DNA of 33,746 bases from Candidatus Loosdrechtia aerotolerans. Lineage in GTDB: Bacteria; Planctomycetota; Brocadiia; Brocadiales; Brocadiaceae. The stretch is taken from positions 1 to 33,746 of the forward strand of contig SOER01000037.1 in the NCBI GenBank assembly GCA_021646405.1, read 5' to 3'. Of this stretch, positions 7,486 through 17,532 are shown in pieces. A model generated the notes under the pieces. That model had not been told where the DNA came from, ran no database searches, and worked only from the letters and a program-made list of their open reading frames with translations. Position 1 is the stretch's first letter. Each line of letters begins with the position of its first letter. A program made the position numbers and the translations under genes.

Positions 7486-9114
7486 TTATGCTATTGCCTC
7501 TTTTGTAAGCCTTTCAGCCGTTTTTATCATATCTCCGAGTTCATCCGGGGATCGTGTCTCTACATAAAACCTCACTTTCGGTTCGGTACCTGAAGGTCTG
7601 ATTAAAAGCCATGATTCGTCCTCAAATACAACCTTTATTCCATCTGCCGTTATCACGTCCTTAATTCTTTTATTATTTTTGCCAATGGCTATTTTGTTGC
7701 CCGTATACAGTCTATCATTAAGAGTAAAAAGCTTCTGCATGAGCGTTGCACCCACCAGATGATGTTCAACGGTTATCGATGCCCTCTCAGGAAAGTAAGC
7801 CCCGAATCTCTCTTCAAGCTCACGAAGATACTCGCTAATATTCTTTTTTGTATCAGCCATCATCTCGATTGCAAGCAAGAGTCCGAACATTGCATCCTTT
7901 TCAAGGGTATTACGGTAGCCAGATATTCCATCGCTTTCCTCATAAGCTACTATAGCCTGCTCTTTTGCATCCGGAAGCATATACGGCCTGAAGTTTTTAA
8001 AGCCGACAGCCGTCTCCTTTACAGGGATCCCAACTTTTTTTGCAATTGCATTTCCAAAATTACTGGTAGCTACCGATTTCACCAGAACACCCGGAATGTG
8101 CTTATATGTGTGCAAAAAATGGAGTGCCATACCTCCAAAATGGTTCATAGAAATATCTGCTTTTCCATCGGTAAATCTTATTCTATCACCGTCGGGATCC
8201 ATGATCACTCCTAACTTAAAACTATACCTGTTCTCTTCTAACCGCTCTAATACCGCCCTCATGTTTCTTGCTGAAGGTTCAGGCGATACCCCTCCAAATA
8301 AATAATCATCTTCTGTTCTTATACACTCTATTTTCGGGCTCTCTCCGAGCAATACCTTCGGTCTCCCTCTTGTAGCGCCGTAAACATAGTCAATACAGAT
8401 AAAACAGTTCTCTTCTCTTATAAAACGCTTTATTTTTTCAAGATCCAGGGTACCGCGTTTTTTCAAAAAATCTTCGTAAAGCCCCATGGTGTCTATTCTG
8501 TGTACGCCCTCCGGCCTTACCTCTTCTATGGTTACCCTTTCAGTCATCAACCGGTTCGCATTTTCTTCTATAGCGTTTGTTATTTCAGCGCCAGCAGGAC
8601 CACCATCCGATGGATTGAATTTGAACCCGGAATAATTCGCTGGATTATGCGAAGGGGTAATATTGATAGAACAGGCCGCACCTAACATATCAATGGCGGC
8701 TGAAATTTCAGGAGTTGTTGTCTCGTCCGCATAGTAAACCTTGATCCCCTCTTTCGTAAGTAATCCCATTACCGATGATGAAAACTGAGGCCCTAAAAAC
8801 CTGTTATCATGACCTACTATTACGCCGCGTCTCTTAATATCATCAAAATCTTTCACACCAAGTGCATTCATCTGCCTTAGCCTGCCTGTTTTAAACATTT
8901 CTATAACGGCAGTAGTAACGACACGAACATTGTGAAAGGTAAAATCTGTACCTATCTCACCTCTCCAACCTGAGGTACCAAAAACAATATTGGCCGGTGC
9001 AGTATTCTCCCTTGCAAATCTTTCAATCTCTTCAAGAAGATAGGCGTTCTTTTTCACATCAGAGAGTATAGCTTTCCAGCATTCTGTTGCATTATTAAAA
9101 CCGTCTCTTTTCAT
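7486..9114 (-). CDS. Phosphoglucomutase/phosphomannomutase-family enzyme
   Basis: An alpha-D-phosphohexomutase that should move phosphate between C1 and C6 of a hexose in the cytoplasm. All four signature loops are present: phosphoserine loop T-P-S-H-N-P at 153-158 (Ser155), metal loop D-P-D-G-D-R at 306-311, sugar-binding E-E-S-D-G-I-S at 392-398, and phosphate-binding R-P-S-G-T-E-P-K at 506-513. The N-terminal G-T-S-G-W-R-G-E (46-53) is also typical. The 542-residue length is long for bacterial ManB/GlmM but suits the phosphoglucomutase branch. Motifs alone do not settle glucose versus mannose specificity. It lies 88 nt downstream of the hybrid kinase gene and may share its transcript. Confidence 0.9.
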   Translation of the reverse strand: MKRDGFNNATECWKAILSDVKKNAYLLEEIERFARENTAPANIVFGTSGWRGEIGTDFTFHNVRVVTTAVIEMFKTGRLRQMNALGVKDFDDIKRRGVIVGHDNRFLGPQFSSSVMGLLTKEGIKVYYADETTTPEISAAIDMLGAACSINITPSHNPANYSGFKFNPSDGGPAGAEITNAIEENANRLMTERVTIEEVRPEGVHRIDTMGLYEDFLKKRGTLDLEKIKRFIREENCFICIDYVYGATRGRPKVLLGESPKIECIRTEDDYLFGGVSPEPSARNMRAVLERLEENRYSFKLGVIMDPDGDRIRFTDGKADISMNHFGGMALHFLHTYKHIPGVLVKSVATSNFGNAIAKKVGIPVKETAVGFKNFRPYMLPDAKEQAIVAYEESDGISGYRNTLEKDAMFGLLLAIEMMADTKKNISEYLRELEERFGAYFPERASITVEHHLVGATLMQKLFTLNDRLYTGNKIAIGKNNKRIKDVITADGIKVVFEDESWLLIRPSGTEPKVRFYVETRSPDELGDMIKTAERLTKEAIA

Positions 9115-9202
9115 ACATTCCTCCAGAGTAAGCCTAAGATAACACTATGCTCAACCGACAATATTGTACTGATTGAAATCTAGCTAAATTTTATCAGAAG
9201 AA

Positions 9203-11269
9203 TTATACTTTATGCCCTTTCAAGGCAGTAATATCCTTAATATCTTTTAAAAAACGCTCTTTAGAATACGTTCCCTTCTGAATAACCAGGGAAACATAGT
9301 GGTTTAAATTATCTTTTTCAGCCTCTGTTAATTCCATAGCAGTAACCACGATAATGGGAATTGCGCTCATTTCCGGAGATGTTTTCAGTTTATCAATAAC
9401 ATCAAATCCGTTTAACTCCGGTACTAACAGATCCAAGAGGATCAAGTCTGGTTTATACTGAAAGGCCTTATTAATTCCATCCTTCCCATCATAGGCCTTG
9501 ATTACCTCATATCCTTCTGAAGCCAAAAAAGTACTAAATAATTCAACTGACTCAGTGTCATCATCAATAATCAACACCTTAGTACGTGAGTTGTTAATAA
9601 CAGGAGATAATCCGTATGATGCCAGTGTCGATAACAGCTCACTTCTACTTACCGGTTTACAGAGGTAATCTGCAGCGCCCAGTCCAAAGCCGATGTCCTT
9701 ATTATCGACAATTGAGACGACAAGAACGGGAATATCTTTAACCTCCTTATCCTCCTTAAGTTCTTTCAACACTTCCCAACCGTCTTTTTTCGGAAGCATT
9801 ACATCTAAGGTAATAGCAAATGGTTTATATTGCTTAGCCTTCTGAAGTGCCTCTTCACCGTCAAAGGCAGTAATTGTTTGATATCCTGCATTATTCAGAA
9901 AGATACACAATAATTCATTTGTCCTGGGATCATCTTCAACAACGAGGACAGTCCGGTCTGCCGGTCTCTCTTCATGTACGGAAACCCGTTTTTCTTCTCT
10001 CTCTGGTTTTACCAAAGGATTCCTGGGCAAGGTAAAGTAAAAGGTACTTCCAACTCCCAGCTTACTCTCAAACCATATTTTACCTCCGTGCAACTCAACC
10101 AGTTTCTTTGTAAGAGTAAGACCGAGCCCGGTTCCTTCGTATTTACGGGAAATGGAGCTGTCAACCTGTTTGAATTCAACAAAGATTTTTGTATAGTCTT
10201 CAGGGGCAATTCCGATACCTGTATCACTCACTGCAATCTCAATGAAATCCAGTTCGTCTTTTAACATCCTTGACCGTATGGTAATATTTCCATTCTCCTG
10301 AGTAAATTTAATCGCATTGGAGAGCAGATTATACATAACTTGTTTGAACTTAACAGAATCTGCAACAATGCGTTCAGCAGGGTCGTGGAGAGATATTTCG
10401 ACCGACAGGTGTTTCTTACTATAAAGCCCCTTTAAGGTGTTCAATACACCCTCGATAACCTTACTAATCTCAAACTCCTCGTATTTTAACTCCAGTTTAC
10501 CTGCTTCTACTTTTGAGAGGTCCAGGATATCATTGATCATCTGCAGGAGATGATGCGCACTGCTGTTTATATCAAGGATAAAATCCATCTGATCCTCATT
10601 GAGATCACCATATAATTTGTCCCGGAGTACCTCAGAAAAACCAATAATTGCATTTAAGGGAGTACGTAACTCATGCGACATATTAGCAAGGAATTCGCTC
10701 TTAGCCTTATTGGCAGCCTCAACCCTTTTACTCTGTACCTCTGCAAGTCTCACTTTTTCCCAGAGTTCGGCACTGTAACTCTGTATATACGTATCTATAG
10801 CCATCTGCATATCCAGGGTCATAATCTTATCCAGGGCCAGGATGTAATCCTTTATTTTGTCGGGATACTCCCTATAGGCTTCAAAAATAATTGGATAAAT
10901 AAGCCGATGATAGAGACAATATGCCCCGATATACCAGGCAGGGAGTAGTTTTATCCGGTTGTGTACCTTTCCAACCTTTAAGCGATGTTCAAAATACTTC
11001 TCGTCAAACACCCCGTCAATAATCATAAGGAGATATTCTTTTTGTGCACGCTTGAGCCTCCTGACTATCTCTTCGTTGGGGAAGAAGGCCCTTGTTTCTT
11101 TAAACCGGGTAAGATGTTCATAAAACTTATTTACAATATCATCTATATGCTGTAAAATGAGCCCTTTTAATTCCTTCAGTAAGGCAACATCCTGTTCGGT
11201 TAAGTCCAGATAATCTTTCCGAAGCTGGCGTTCCTCTTCGCCGGGATATGTATCATCCATAAGAACCAT
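9203..11269 (-). CDS. Globin-coupled hybrid histidine kinase with two receiver domains
   Basis: A soluble sensor kinase with no membrane segment. Numbering is from the ATG at 11269, chosen because GGAAG lies six bases upstream; the ATG at 11293 lacks a ribosome site. Residues 20-170 are a protoglobin-type globin sensor, with the proximal histidine region V-G-K-V-H-N-R-I (His103) and A-W-Y-I-G-A-Y. A short coiled linker leads to the HisKA H-box S-H-E-L-R-T-P (His199). The HATPase domain follows with N-box N-L-L-S-N-A-I-K-F, D-T-G-I-G-I and G-T-G-L-G-L. Two receivers complete the chain, each with acidic pocket (E-D-D; D-D-D) and phospho-acceptor Asp (T-L-D-V-M-L-P; L-L-D-L-L-V-P). Haem sensing of oxygen or nitric oxide is inferred from the family. 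No dedicated output domain is present. Confidence 0.93.
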   Translation of the reverse strand: MVLMDDTYPGEEERQLRKDYLDLTEQDVALLKELKGLILQHIDDIVNKFYEHLTRFKETRAFFPNEEIVRRLKRAQKEYLLMIIDGVFDEKYFEHRLKVGKVHNRIKLLPAWYIGAYCLYHRLIYPIIFEAYREYPDKIKDYILALDKIMTLDMQMAIDTYIQSYSAELWEKVRLAEVQSKRVEAANKAKSEFLANMSHELRTPLNAIIGFSEVLRDKLYGDLNEDQMDFILDINSSAHHLLQMINDILDLSKVEAGKLELKYEEFEISKVIEGVLNTLKGLYSKKHLSVEISLHDPAERIVADSVKFKQVMYNLLSNAIKFTQENGNITIRSRMLKDELDFIEIAVSDTGIGIAPEDYTKIFVEFKQVDSSISRKYEGTGLGLTLTKKLVELHGGKIWFESKLGVGSTFYFTLPRNPLVKPEREEKRVSVHEERPADRTVLVVEDDPRTNELLCIFLNNAGYQTITAFDGEEALQKAKQYKPFAITLDVMLPKKDGWEVLKELKEDKEVKDIPVLVVSIVDNKDIGFGLGAADYLCKPVSRSELLSTLASYGLSPVINNSRTKVLIIDDDTESVELFSTFLASEGYEVIKAYDGKDGINKAFQYKPDLILLDLLVPELNGFDVIDKLKTSPEMSAIPIIVVTAMELTEAEKDNLNHYVSLVIQKGTYSKERFLKDIKDITALKGHKV

Positions 11270-11487
11270 TTGTTTCTTCCGTCTTAAATGCATTAAGAAT
11301 ACATGTATGTTTATTGTATCATAAATTTAATAAGATGATAAGGGAAAGTATTTGATTTACAATCGATGGAATGAAAATTGCCGCTTATAGTTCATGTACC
11401 CTACAGGACAGGTCTTTCTTTGCTATAGGGTTATAAAAAAACGAATCAGGAGGATATGAAAGAAATGCCAAAACGTTCCGGTAATTA

Positions 11488-12522
11488 TCAAAATTGGTCT
11501 AATAACTCCTTTTTCCTCTCATGATAATCCTCCTCAGTAATTAATCCTTCGGATTTAAGCTCTTTTATCTCCCGCAACTGGTCTCTGATACTCATATCAC
11601 CCATGACCTCTCTTAGCAATCTGATTTTCTTATAATCATAATCATTTTCGGAGATGATTCCTTCAGTAACCATTTCCCGCAAAAGCATGAGCTTACTTTT
11701 TATTTCACTATCACCATAAGTTTCACTTGCAGAACTTGAAGGTTCTGCTGTTTCTGACTGGTGGTCTGCAGTATTACCCATACCGTCATCCCTCATCATT
11801 TCTTCCAGCCTCCTCAGGCGGGTATCTATGTCGGCTGTACCCATTTTAATCTTCTCATCCACAATATCAGTCTTCCGTACAATCGGTTTTTGGTACATAT
11901 CATACGATACATCCACAACCAGCCAGTTTTCGTGTTTTGGCTCCAATTGTTGCCCGGCAGAAGGGATTAATCTCCAAAAGTGACTGCGCTTTACTGCAAG
12001 GGGATTCTTCCTTACTAAGGTATATTTTTTCTTGTCTGCTCTATAATCATTATACGTTTGAAGTGTGTGAACGCGGCTGAAAACTATATTCAGGTAATGG
12101 TCTGAAATGAATAAGATACAAAAATTTTGCAGGTCTGTTAAAAACATACGTTCAGAATATGATGAAATGACAACAGCCTGATTTGGTTTTGCAACTGAAA
12201 ACGCTTGTACAATCAGAGGAACCAATGTTCTTATTTCATCATCCTGAAATACCCGTAATGATCCCTTCTTATGTAACAAACCTTTTTTTTCAAAAAAAAC
12301 ATACGATAATATATTCGTGATGGTATTTCCCGGTAACTCAGAAGGATGATCAAATTGAACCGGCTGGCCATCCCTTTTAACAGATAATTCCTCATGCCAT
12401 ACGGCAATTTTACCGCTCTCATAAATCTCAGCATACAGGTTGGGCAGCATGCCGATATATACAATACACGTAATTCCTGCAAATAAAATTATTTGTTTTA
12501 ATCTTTGGTATTTCACGTTCAC
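11488..12522 (-). CDS. Secreted or anchored protein with two C-terminal SHOCT-like segments
   Basis: The start is a GTG one base after the radA stop, so it is probably cotranscribed with radA. Residues 8-31 form a signal peptide or anchor (hydrophobic, ending L-Y-A). Residues 32-215 are a mixed alpha/beta domain I do not recognise. A low-complexity Ser/Glu linker follows. The C-terminus holds two tandem copies of a SHOCT-like helix pair, each with the pattern L-(R/K)-E-(M/L)-x-x-E-G-(I/L)-I-(S/T)-E-(N/E)-D-Y. SHOCT domains are usually oligomerisation or interaction modules. No enzymatic motif is visible. Alternative: a periplasmic assembly or stress protein. Function unknown. Confidence 0.75.
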   Translation of the reverse strand: MNVKYQRLKQIILFAGITCIVYIGMLPNLYAEIYESGKIAVWHEELSVKRDGQPVQFDHPSELPGNTITNILSYVFFEKKGLLHKKGSLRVFQDDEIRTLVPLIVQAFSVAKPNQAVVISSYSERMFLTDLQNFCILFISDHYLNIVFSRVHTLQTYNDYRADKKKYTLVRKNPLAVKRSHFWRLIPSAGQQLEPKHENWLVVDVSYDMYQKPIVRKTDIVDEKIKMGTADIDTRLRRLEEMMRDDGMGNTADHQSETAEPSSSASETYGDSEIKSKLMLLREMVTEGIISENDYDYKKIRLLREVMGDMSIRDQLREIKELKSEGLITEEDYHERKKELLDQF

Positions 12523-12523
12523 T

Positions 12524-13882
12524 TTACCTTATAATTTCTATAGCTTCTGAAAGATAACTGATCTCAACTACTTCTATACCAAATTCTCTCCCCGTGCTCT
12601 TTATACTATCTTTAGGAATAATCGCCTTCTTAAAGCCTAATCTTTGTGCCTCCTTTAGCCGGATCTCAATCTGATTTATACTACGAACCTCTCCCCCTAA
12701 TCCTACTTCACCAATTACAACAGTATCAGGTGGTATTATCTTCTCCATAAAGCTTGAAGCGATTGTCATAGCAATACCAAGATCTGCTGCCGGTTCGCCT
12801 ATCTGAACCCCCCCGACAATATTTACAAAAATATCTTGCCCGCCTAATTTTAAACCTATCCGTTTCTCAAGGATAGCAAGGATCATTGAAACCCGGTTAT
12901 AGTCAACACCACTCACCTTTCTCTCGGGCATACCAAAATTTGCCTTTGTTACGAGTGCCTGGATTTCGACGAGTAAAGCACGGGTTCCCTCTACACAGGG
13001 AATAATAGTAGAGCCGGTGTTAATTCCTCTGCCCTGCGAAATAAATATCTGGGACGGGTTATCTACCTGTTGTAAACCATTTCTTCCCATTTCAAAGATT
13101 CCGATTTCATCCGTAGAACCAAATCGATTCTTAATTGCTCTTAAGATCCGATAACACTGAAACTTCTCACCTTCAAAATATAAAACCGTATCAGCCATAT
13201 GCTCTAATACTTTAGGGCCGGCAATAATACCCTGTTTGGTTATGTGACCAACCAGGAAAAGAGCAGAATCTGTAGATTTAGCAGTAAGAATCAACTCGTT
13301 AGCACATTGCCGAACCTGTGCAACTGTCCCTGGTGAGGACTCAAAATTCGGTTTATAGACCATCTGAATGGAATCAATAACAGCCATCGTAGGACGGGTA
13401 TTATGGATATTTTCGAGGATAAAATCAAGATTTATTTCCGGAACAACAAAAAGATTATCTGATAGAATAGAGAGTCTCTCGGCCCGGAGTTTGATTTGGG
13501 CCATGGATTCTTCGCCGGTAACATAGAGGGTCGTATATCCTTTTTGGCTGATATACTGACATACCTGTAAAAGGAGGGTGGATTTGCCAATACCGGGTGA
13601 TCCGCCAATTAATACTGCAGAACCGGCGACCAATCCCCCGCCCAGGATTCTGTCAAACTCTCTCATTCCTGTTTCTATACGAGAGCATTCCAGTAATTTT
13701 ATTTGTGTGATAGGTTGTGGTAATTCACGGCTGAGGGTATGCGATTTACCCGTAAGGGGAGAGGGAGTGTTTATCTCTTCTACCGTAGAATCCCATTCCC
13801 CGCAACCGCCGCAACGCCCAACCCATTTCAGACTCTTCCAGCCGCATCGCTGACAAACATAAACTGCACCTGTTTTTGCCAT
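12524..13882 (-). CDS. radA: DNA repair protein RadA (Sms)
   Basis: A hexameric DnaB-like branch-migration helicase that processes recombination intermediates. It shows the N-terminal zinc finger (Cys10, Cys13, Cys24, Cys27), the Walker A G-G-S-P-G-I-G-K-S-T at 93-102, the RadA-specific K-N-R-F-G at 251-255, and the C-terminal Lon-protease-like domain (G-G-V-Q-I-G-E-P-A-A-D-L-G). The 452-residue length is normal. The start has no clear ribosome site and lies 20 nt after the terminator that follows clpC, so expression may come from read-through or from a promoter inside the end of clpC. Confidence 0.97.
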   Translation of the reverse strand: MAKTGAVYVCQRCGWKSLKWVGRCGGCGEWDSTVEEINTPSPLTGKSHTLSRELPQPITQIKLLECSRIETGMREFDRILGGGLVAGSAVLIGGSPGIGKSTLLLQVCQYISQKGYTTLYVTGEESMAQIKLRAERLSILSDNLFVVPEINLDFILENIHNTRPTMAVIDSIQMVYKPNFESSPGTVAQVRQCANELILTAKSTDSALFLVGHITKQGIIAGPKVLEHMADTVLYFEGEKFQCYRILRAIKNRFGSTDEIGIFEMGRNGLQQVDNPSQIFISQGRGINTGSTIIPCVEGTRALLVEIQALVTKANFGMPERKVSGVDYNRVSMILAILEKRIGLKLGGQDIFVNIVGGVQIGEPAADLGIAMTIASSFMEKIIPPDTVVIGEVGLGGEVRSINQIEIRLKEAQRLGFKKAIIPKDSIKSTGREFGIEVVEISYLSEAIEIIR

Positions 13883-13902
13883 ATTATCATGAGTTATGGA
13901 AT

Positions 13903-13937
13903 AAAAAAAGGGGAGAGTTTTCTTTCCTCTCCCCTTT
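13903..13937 (-). terminator. Intrinsic terminator after clpC
   Basis: The 11-base arms AAAGGGGAGAG (13907-13917) and CTCTCCCCTTT (13927-13937) enclose a nine-base loop. On the minus strand the stem is followed by seven T residues (13903-13909). It lies 29 nt beyond the clpC stop and 20 nt before radA. Confidence 0.88.
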
Positions 13938-13966
13938 ATTTATATCTTAAATTATTTCATCGTAAT

Positions 13967-16450
13967 TTACAGATCACTTTCAGCATTAGCTAATGCAGGT
14001 TCCGGTGTTTCAGCCTCGTCGAAAACAAGTTTACCGTCCTGAACCCTTGCCTTTACACTTACCTGTTTCTTCCCTTCGAATTTCCCCTGCAATACTTCTT
14101 CAGAAAGCGGATCTTCCAGGTAACTCTCTATTGCTCTTCGCAGCGGTCGTGCACCATAATTCTGGTCATATCCCTTTTCGATTAAGAAATCTAATGCCTC
14201 TTCCGGCAAGGTCACTTCGATATTGAAACTCTCCAGTCTCTTTCTAACACTTTTTAACTCAATATCAATAATCCTCTTCAGATCTTTCTTTGTCAGCGGT
14301 TTAAAGACTATGATATTATCCACCCTATTTAAAAACTCTGGTCTGAAGTGTTTCTCAACCTCTCTCTTTAATTGCTCCTTCATTGTTTCATAGGTGTGTT
14401 CAACCGATGCCTTTTTAAAGCCCAGGGAGGCCTGGTTCTTAATGATTTCCGCTCCGATATTCGATGTCATAATAATAACCACATTCCTGAAATCAACATG
14501 CCTTCCAAAGCTGTCAGTCAACTTTCCGTCTTCCATAATTTGTAGGAGCATATTAAATACATCGGGGTGGGCCTTTTCTATTTCGTCCAGCAACACTACC
14601 GCATATGGACGCCGGCGAATCTTTTCTGTTAATTGACCACCCTCTTCGTATCCGATATAGCCCGGAGGAGCACCGATTAAACGGGAGACACTGTGTTTTT
14701 CCATGTACTCGGACATATCAATCTGTATCAGGGCTTCCTCTTCTCCAAACAGGAACCTTGCCAGCGATCGTGCAAGGTGGGTCTTACCAACACCGGATGG
14801 GCCAACAAATATAAACGATGCGACAGGACGATTCGGATTTTTCAATCCTGCGCGGGAACGGCGTATCGCTTTGGAGATCGCCTTTACCGCCTCTTCCTGG
14901 CTAACCACCATATTATGGAGTTCTTCTTCCATGCGGAGCAGTCTCTTCGCTTCTGCCGATTCAATACGAGTGATGGGGATACCCGTCATTTTTGAAACAA
15001 CCTCGGCTACGACTTCACTATTAACAACACCTTCAATTTCTGCACGGGTTTCGCGCCATTCTTTTTCAATCGTCTCTTTTTTCTTCTTTAACTTATCCGC
15101 CTTATCCCGCAAACGGGCAGCCCGCTCAAAGTCCTGAATAGCCACCGATTCATCCTTGTCTTTTTCTAACTTATTGATCTCTTCCTCTATATGTCTCAGA
15201 TCAAGCGGCTGCGTAGTCGCCTTGAGCCGTACCCTTGCGCATGCTTCATCAATCACATCAATTGCTTTATCAGGCAGGAATCTGCCGGTAATATACCGGG
15301 TTGACAACTCCACCGCCGATTCCAGTGCCTCATCCAAAATTTGGACCTTATGATGCGCCTCGTATCGGTCACGAAGTCCTTTCAGTATTTCGACGGTTTC
15401 CGCCTTTGCGGGAGGCTCAACCACAATAGTCTGAAATCTTCTCTCAAGAGCGCCATCTTTTTCTATATATTTCCTGTACTCATCAAGGGTCGTTGCACCA
15501 ATGCATTGGATTTCTCCTCGTGATAATGCCGGTTTCAGGACATTCGATGCATCAATAGCACCTTCAGCACCACCGGCACCTACCAGTGTATGCAACTCAT
15601 CGATGAACAGAATGATATTTTTTGCCCTCTTTACTTCGGACATTACCGCCTTAATACGTTCCTCAAATTGTCCCCTGTATTTCGTACCTGCAACCATCAT
15701 TGCAAGATCCAGGGCTACAATCCGGCGGTCTCTCAACAGTTCAGGGATATTCCCCTTGACAACTGCTTGTGCAAGGCCTTCGACAATAGCCGTTTTTCCC
15801 ACACCTGCTTCACCTAACAATACGGGATTGTTTTTCGTACGACGGCACAGGACCTGTATAACACGTTCAATCACATCCTGACGTCCTATAACAGGGTCGA
15901 GTTCCTGCTCGCGGGCTTGCTGTGTGAGGTCACGACCAAACGAGTCTAATGCAGGGGTCTTGGACTTACCCTTCTTCTCCTCTTTTTCCTGATTCGCCCC
16001 ACTCTGAACGGCTTCTGAACCCAGTAATCCAATAACCTCTTCCCGGACATCTTCGAGCTTAACACCCAGATTCAGCAACACCTGGGCAGCCACTCCTTCC
16101 TGCTCCCGCAGCAATCCCAACAGTAAATGCTCTGTTCCGATATAATTGTGTCCCAGTGCCCGTGCTTCTTCCATGGCATATTCCAGAACCTTTTTTACCC
16201 GTGGAGTAAACGGTAACTGCCCTACAGAAACAAGATCCGAACCGCTCTGTACAATTTTTTCTATTTCTAAGCGTATCTTTTTCAGTTCTATATCTAAGTT
16301 TTGAAGCACATTTGCCGCAACGCCACTACCCTCTTTTACCAATCCCAGCAGGATATGTTCAGTACCAATGTATTCGTGGTTAAATCGCCTGGCCTCTTCT
16401 CTCGCAAGCGCCATAACCTTTCTAGCGCGGTCAGTAAATCTATCAAACAT
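13967..16450 (-). CDS. clpC: ATP-dependent Clp protease ATP-binding subunit ClpC
   Basis: An AAA+ unfoldase that feeds substrates to ClpP. Residues 1-145 are two Clp-N repeats ([20 protein letters not shown]), which in other bacteria bind phosphoarginine-tagged proteins. The first AAA+ domain has Walker A G-E-A-G-V-G-K-T at 213-220. A UVR-containing middle domain lies at about 420-465, as expected for ClpC rather than ClpA or ClpB. The second AAA+ domain has G-P-S-G-V-G-K-T at 550-557. The start has AGAGGT eight bases upstream. Its position directly after mcsA and mcsB supports a role in arginine-phosphate-directed proteolysis. clpP is not in the window. Confidence 0.97.
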   Translation of the reverse strand: MFDRFTDRARKVMALAREEARRFNHEYIGTEHILLGLVKEGSGVAANVLQNLDIELKKIRLEIEKIVQSGSDLVSVGQLPFTPRVKKVLEYAMEEARALGHNYIGTEHLLLGLLREQEGVAAQVLLNLGVKLEDVREEVIGLLGSEAVQSGANQEKEEKKGKSKTPALDSFGRDLTQQAREQELDPVIGRQDVIERVIQVLCRRTKNNPVLLGEAGVGKTAIVEGLAQAVVKGNIPELLRDRRIVALDLAMMVAGTKYRGQFEERIKAVMSEVKRAKNIILFIDELHTLVGAGGAEGAIDASNVLKPALSRGEIQCIGATTLDEYRKYIEKDGALERRFQTIVVEPPAKAETVEILKGLRDRYEAHHKVQILDEALESAVELSTRYITGRFLPDKAIDVIDEACARVRLKATTQPLDLRHIEEEINKLEKDKDESVAIQDFERAARLRDKADKLKKKKETIEKEWRETRAEIEGVVNSEVVAEVVSKMTGIPITRIESAEAKRLLRMEEELHNMVVSQEEAVKAISKAIRRSRAGLKNPNRPVASFIFVGPSGVGKTHLARSLARFLFGEEEALIQIDMSEYMEKHSVSRLIGAPPGYIGYEEGGQLTEKIRRRPYAVVLLDEIEKAHPDVFNMLLQIMEDGKLTDSFGRHVDFRNVVIIMTSNIGAEIIKNQASLGFKKASVEHTYETMKEQLKREVEKHFRPEFLNRVDNIIVFKPLTKKDLKRIIDIELKSVRKRLESFNIEVTLPEEALDFLIEKGYDQNYGARPLRRAIESYLEDPLSEEVLQGKFEGKKQVSVKARVQDGKLVFDEAETPEPALANAESDL

Positions 16451-16467
16451 AATTTATATACCTCTTA

Positions 16468-17532
16468 TTATTGTAAACTATCTATTTTTTCCAGGCGTTT
16501 CCTTACATACGTTGCACGGATAATATTTCTCTGTGCAGAAGTAAGTTCGCGCCCTTCCAGTTTTTGTAAATGCCCCGGCAATGTGAGTATAAAAAGTTCA
16601 TTGAGTGTTTTCATTTCGATATCAGTAATGATACCCAGATTAACACCCATGCGAACCTGGGATAACAGATGCATGATCTCATCGGAAGAAATCGTTCGCG
16701 CAACCTTAAGCATACCATAAGACCGCCACACACGATCTTCTAATTGCTCCCGATTCTCAGAAATTAATGCCTTCCGTGCCATCCGTTCATAACTCGTTAT
16801 TCTGGGAATTACCCCTTCAATAATCTCAATAATCTCTGATTCAGATTTACCGAGAGTAAACTGATTAGAGATCTGATAGAGATCACCAGCGACCTGCGTT
16901 CCTTCTCCGTAGAGGCCTCTTACTACCAATCCAAGCTTCACAACTGCATTAAATACTTTTTCAATATGATGGGTCATTCCCAACGCAGGCAGATGCAGCA
17001 TGACTGAAGCCCTCATCCCTGTACCTACATTCGTAGGGCAGGATGTTAAATAACCAAAGCGTGAAGAATAAGCGTAGTTTATTTTCTTCTCCAGTTTATT
17101 ATCAATTTCATCAATAGTTTTCCACGTTTCTCTCAACTCGAATCCGGAACGGATTACCTGTATCCTTAAGTGATCTTCCTCATTCACCATCAGGCTCGTA
17201 GTTTCCGATTTACCAAAGGCAACACCTCTTATCCCTTCACCACCTGCATGTTCCTTGCTAATAAGATGGCGTTCTACAAGGAATAACCTATCCACAGGTG
17301 AAACGTCGGCAAGATTGATATAGAAAAGGTCCTGAGTGATTTCAGATTCTCTGATCCTCTCCCGTATTAACCCCTCAATCTCCTTCTTTTGTTTTGCATT
17401 CGCTCTTGACAGAAAGGGATATCGCGCCACGTTTCTCGCAAGACGTATCCTGCTACTGATAACGATATCAGACTCAGGTCCTGTTCCTCTCAGCCATTCA
17501 CCTGTATTATCAGTTAAATCACTAATCTTCAT
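16468..17532 (-). CDS. mcsB: Protein arginine kinase McsB
   Basis: An ATP:guanido phosphotransferase-fold enzyme that phosphorylates arginine side chains of client proteins, marking them for ClpC. The ATG at 17532 gives the family opening MKISDLTDNTGEWLRGTGPE and overlaps the mcsA stop by 11 nt. An in-frame ATG at 17556 is possible but less typical. Nucleotide-binding S-S-R-I-R-L-A-R-N lies at 26-34, the N-E-E-D-H loop at 116-120, and the reactive cysteine in S-C-P-T-N-V-G-T-G-M-R-A-S (Cys164). Near the C-terminus R-N-I-I-R-A resembles the R-D-x-x-R-A allosteric phosphoarginine site with Asp replaced by Asn. Full length. Confidence 0.95.
   Translation of the reverse strand: MKISDLTDNTGEWLRGTGPESDIVISSRIRLARNVARYPFLSRANAKQKKEIEGLIRERIRESEITQDLFYINLADVSPVDRLFLVERHLISKEHAGGEGIRGVAFGKSETTSLMVNEEDHLRIQVIRSGFELRETWKTIDEIDNKLEKKINYAYSSRFGYLTSCPTNVGTGMRASVMLHLPALGMTHHIEKVFNAVVKLGLVVRGLYGEGTQVAGDLYQISNQFTLGKSESEIIEIIEGVIPRITSYERMARKALISENREQLEDRVWRSYGMLKVARTISSDEIMHLLSQVRMGVNLGIITDIEMKTLNELFILTLPGHLQKLEGRELTSAQRNIIRATYVRKRLEKIDSLQ

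Noticed and set aside
11456-11522. Plus-strand 22-codon frame with an AGGAGG just upstream
   Set aside because: The ribosome site is too close to the first ATG, the frame overlaps the 3' end of an opposing gene, and the peptide has no recognisable feature.
14703-15881. Several plus-strand frames over 100 codons opposite clpC
   Set aside because: They are shadows of the strongly conserved ClpC frame.
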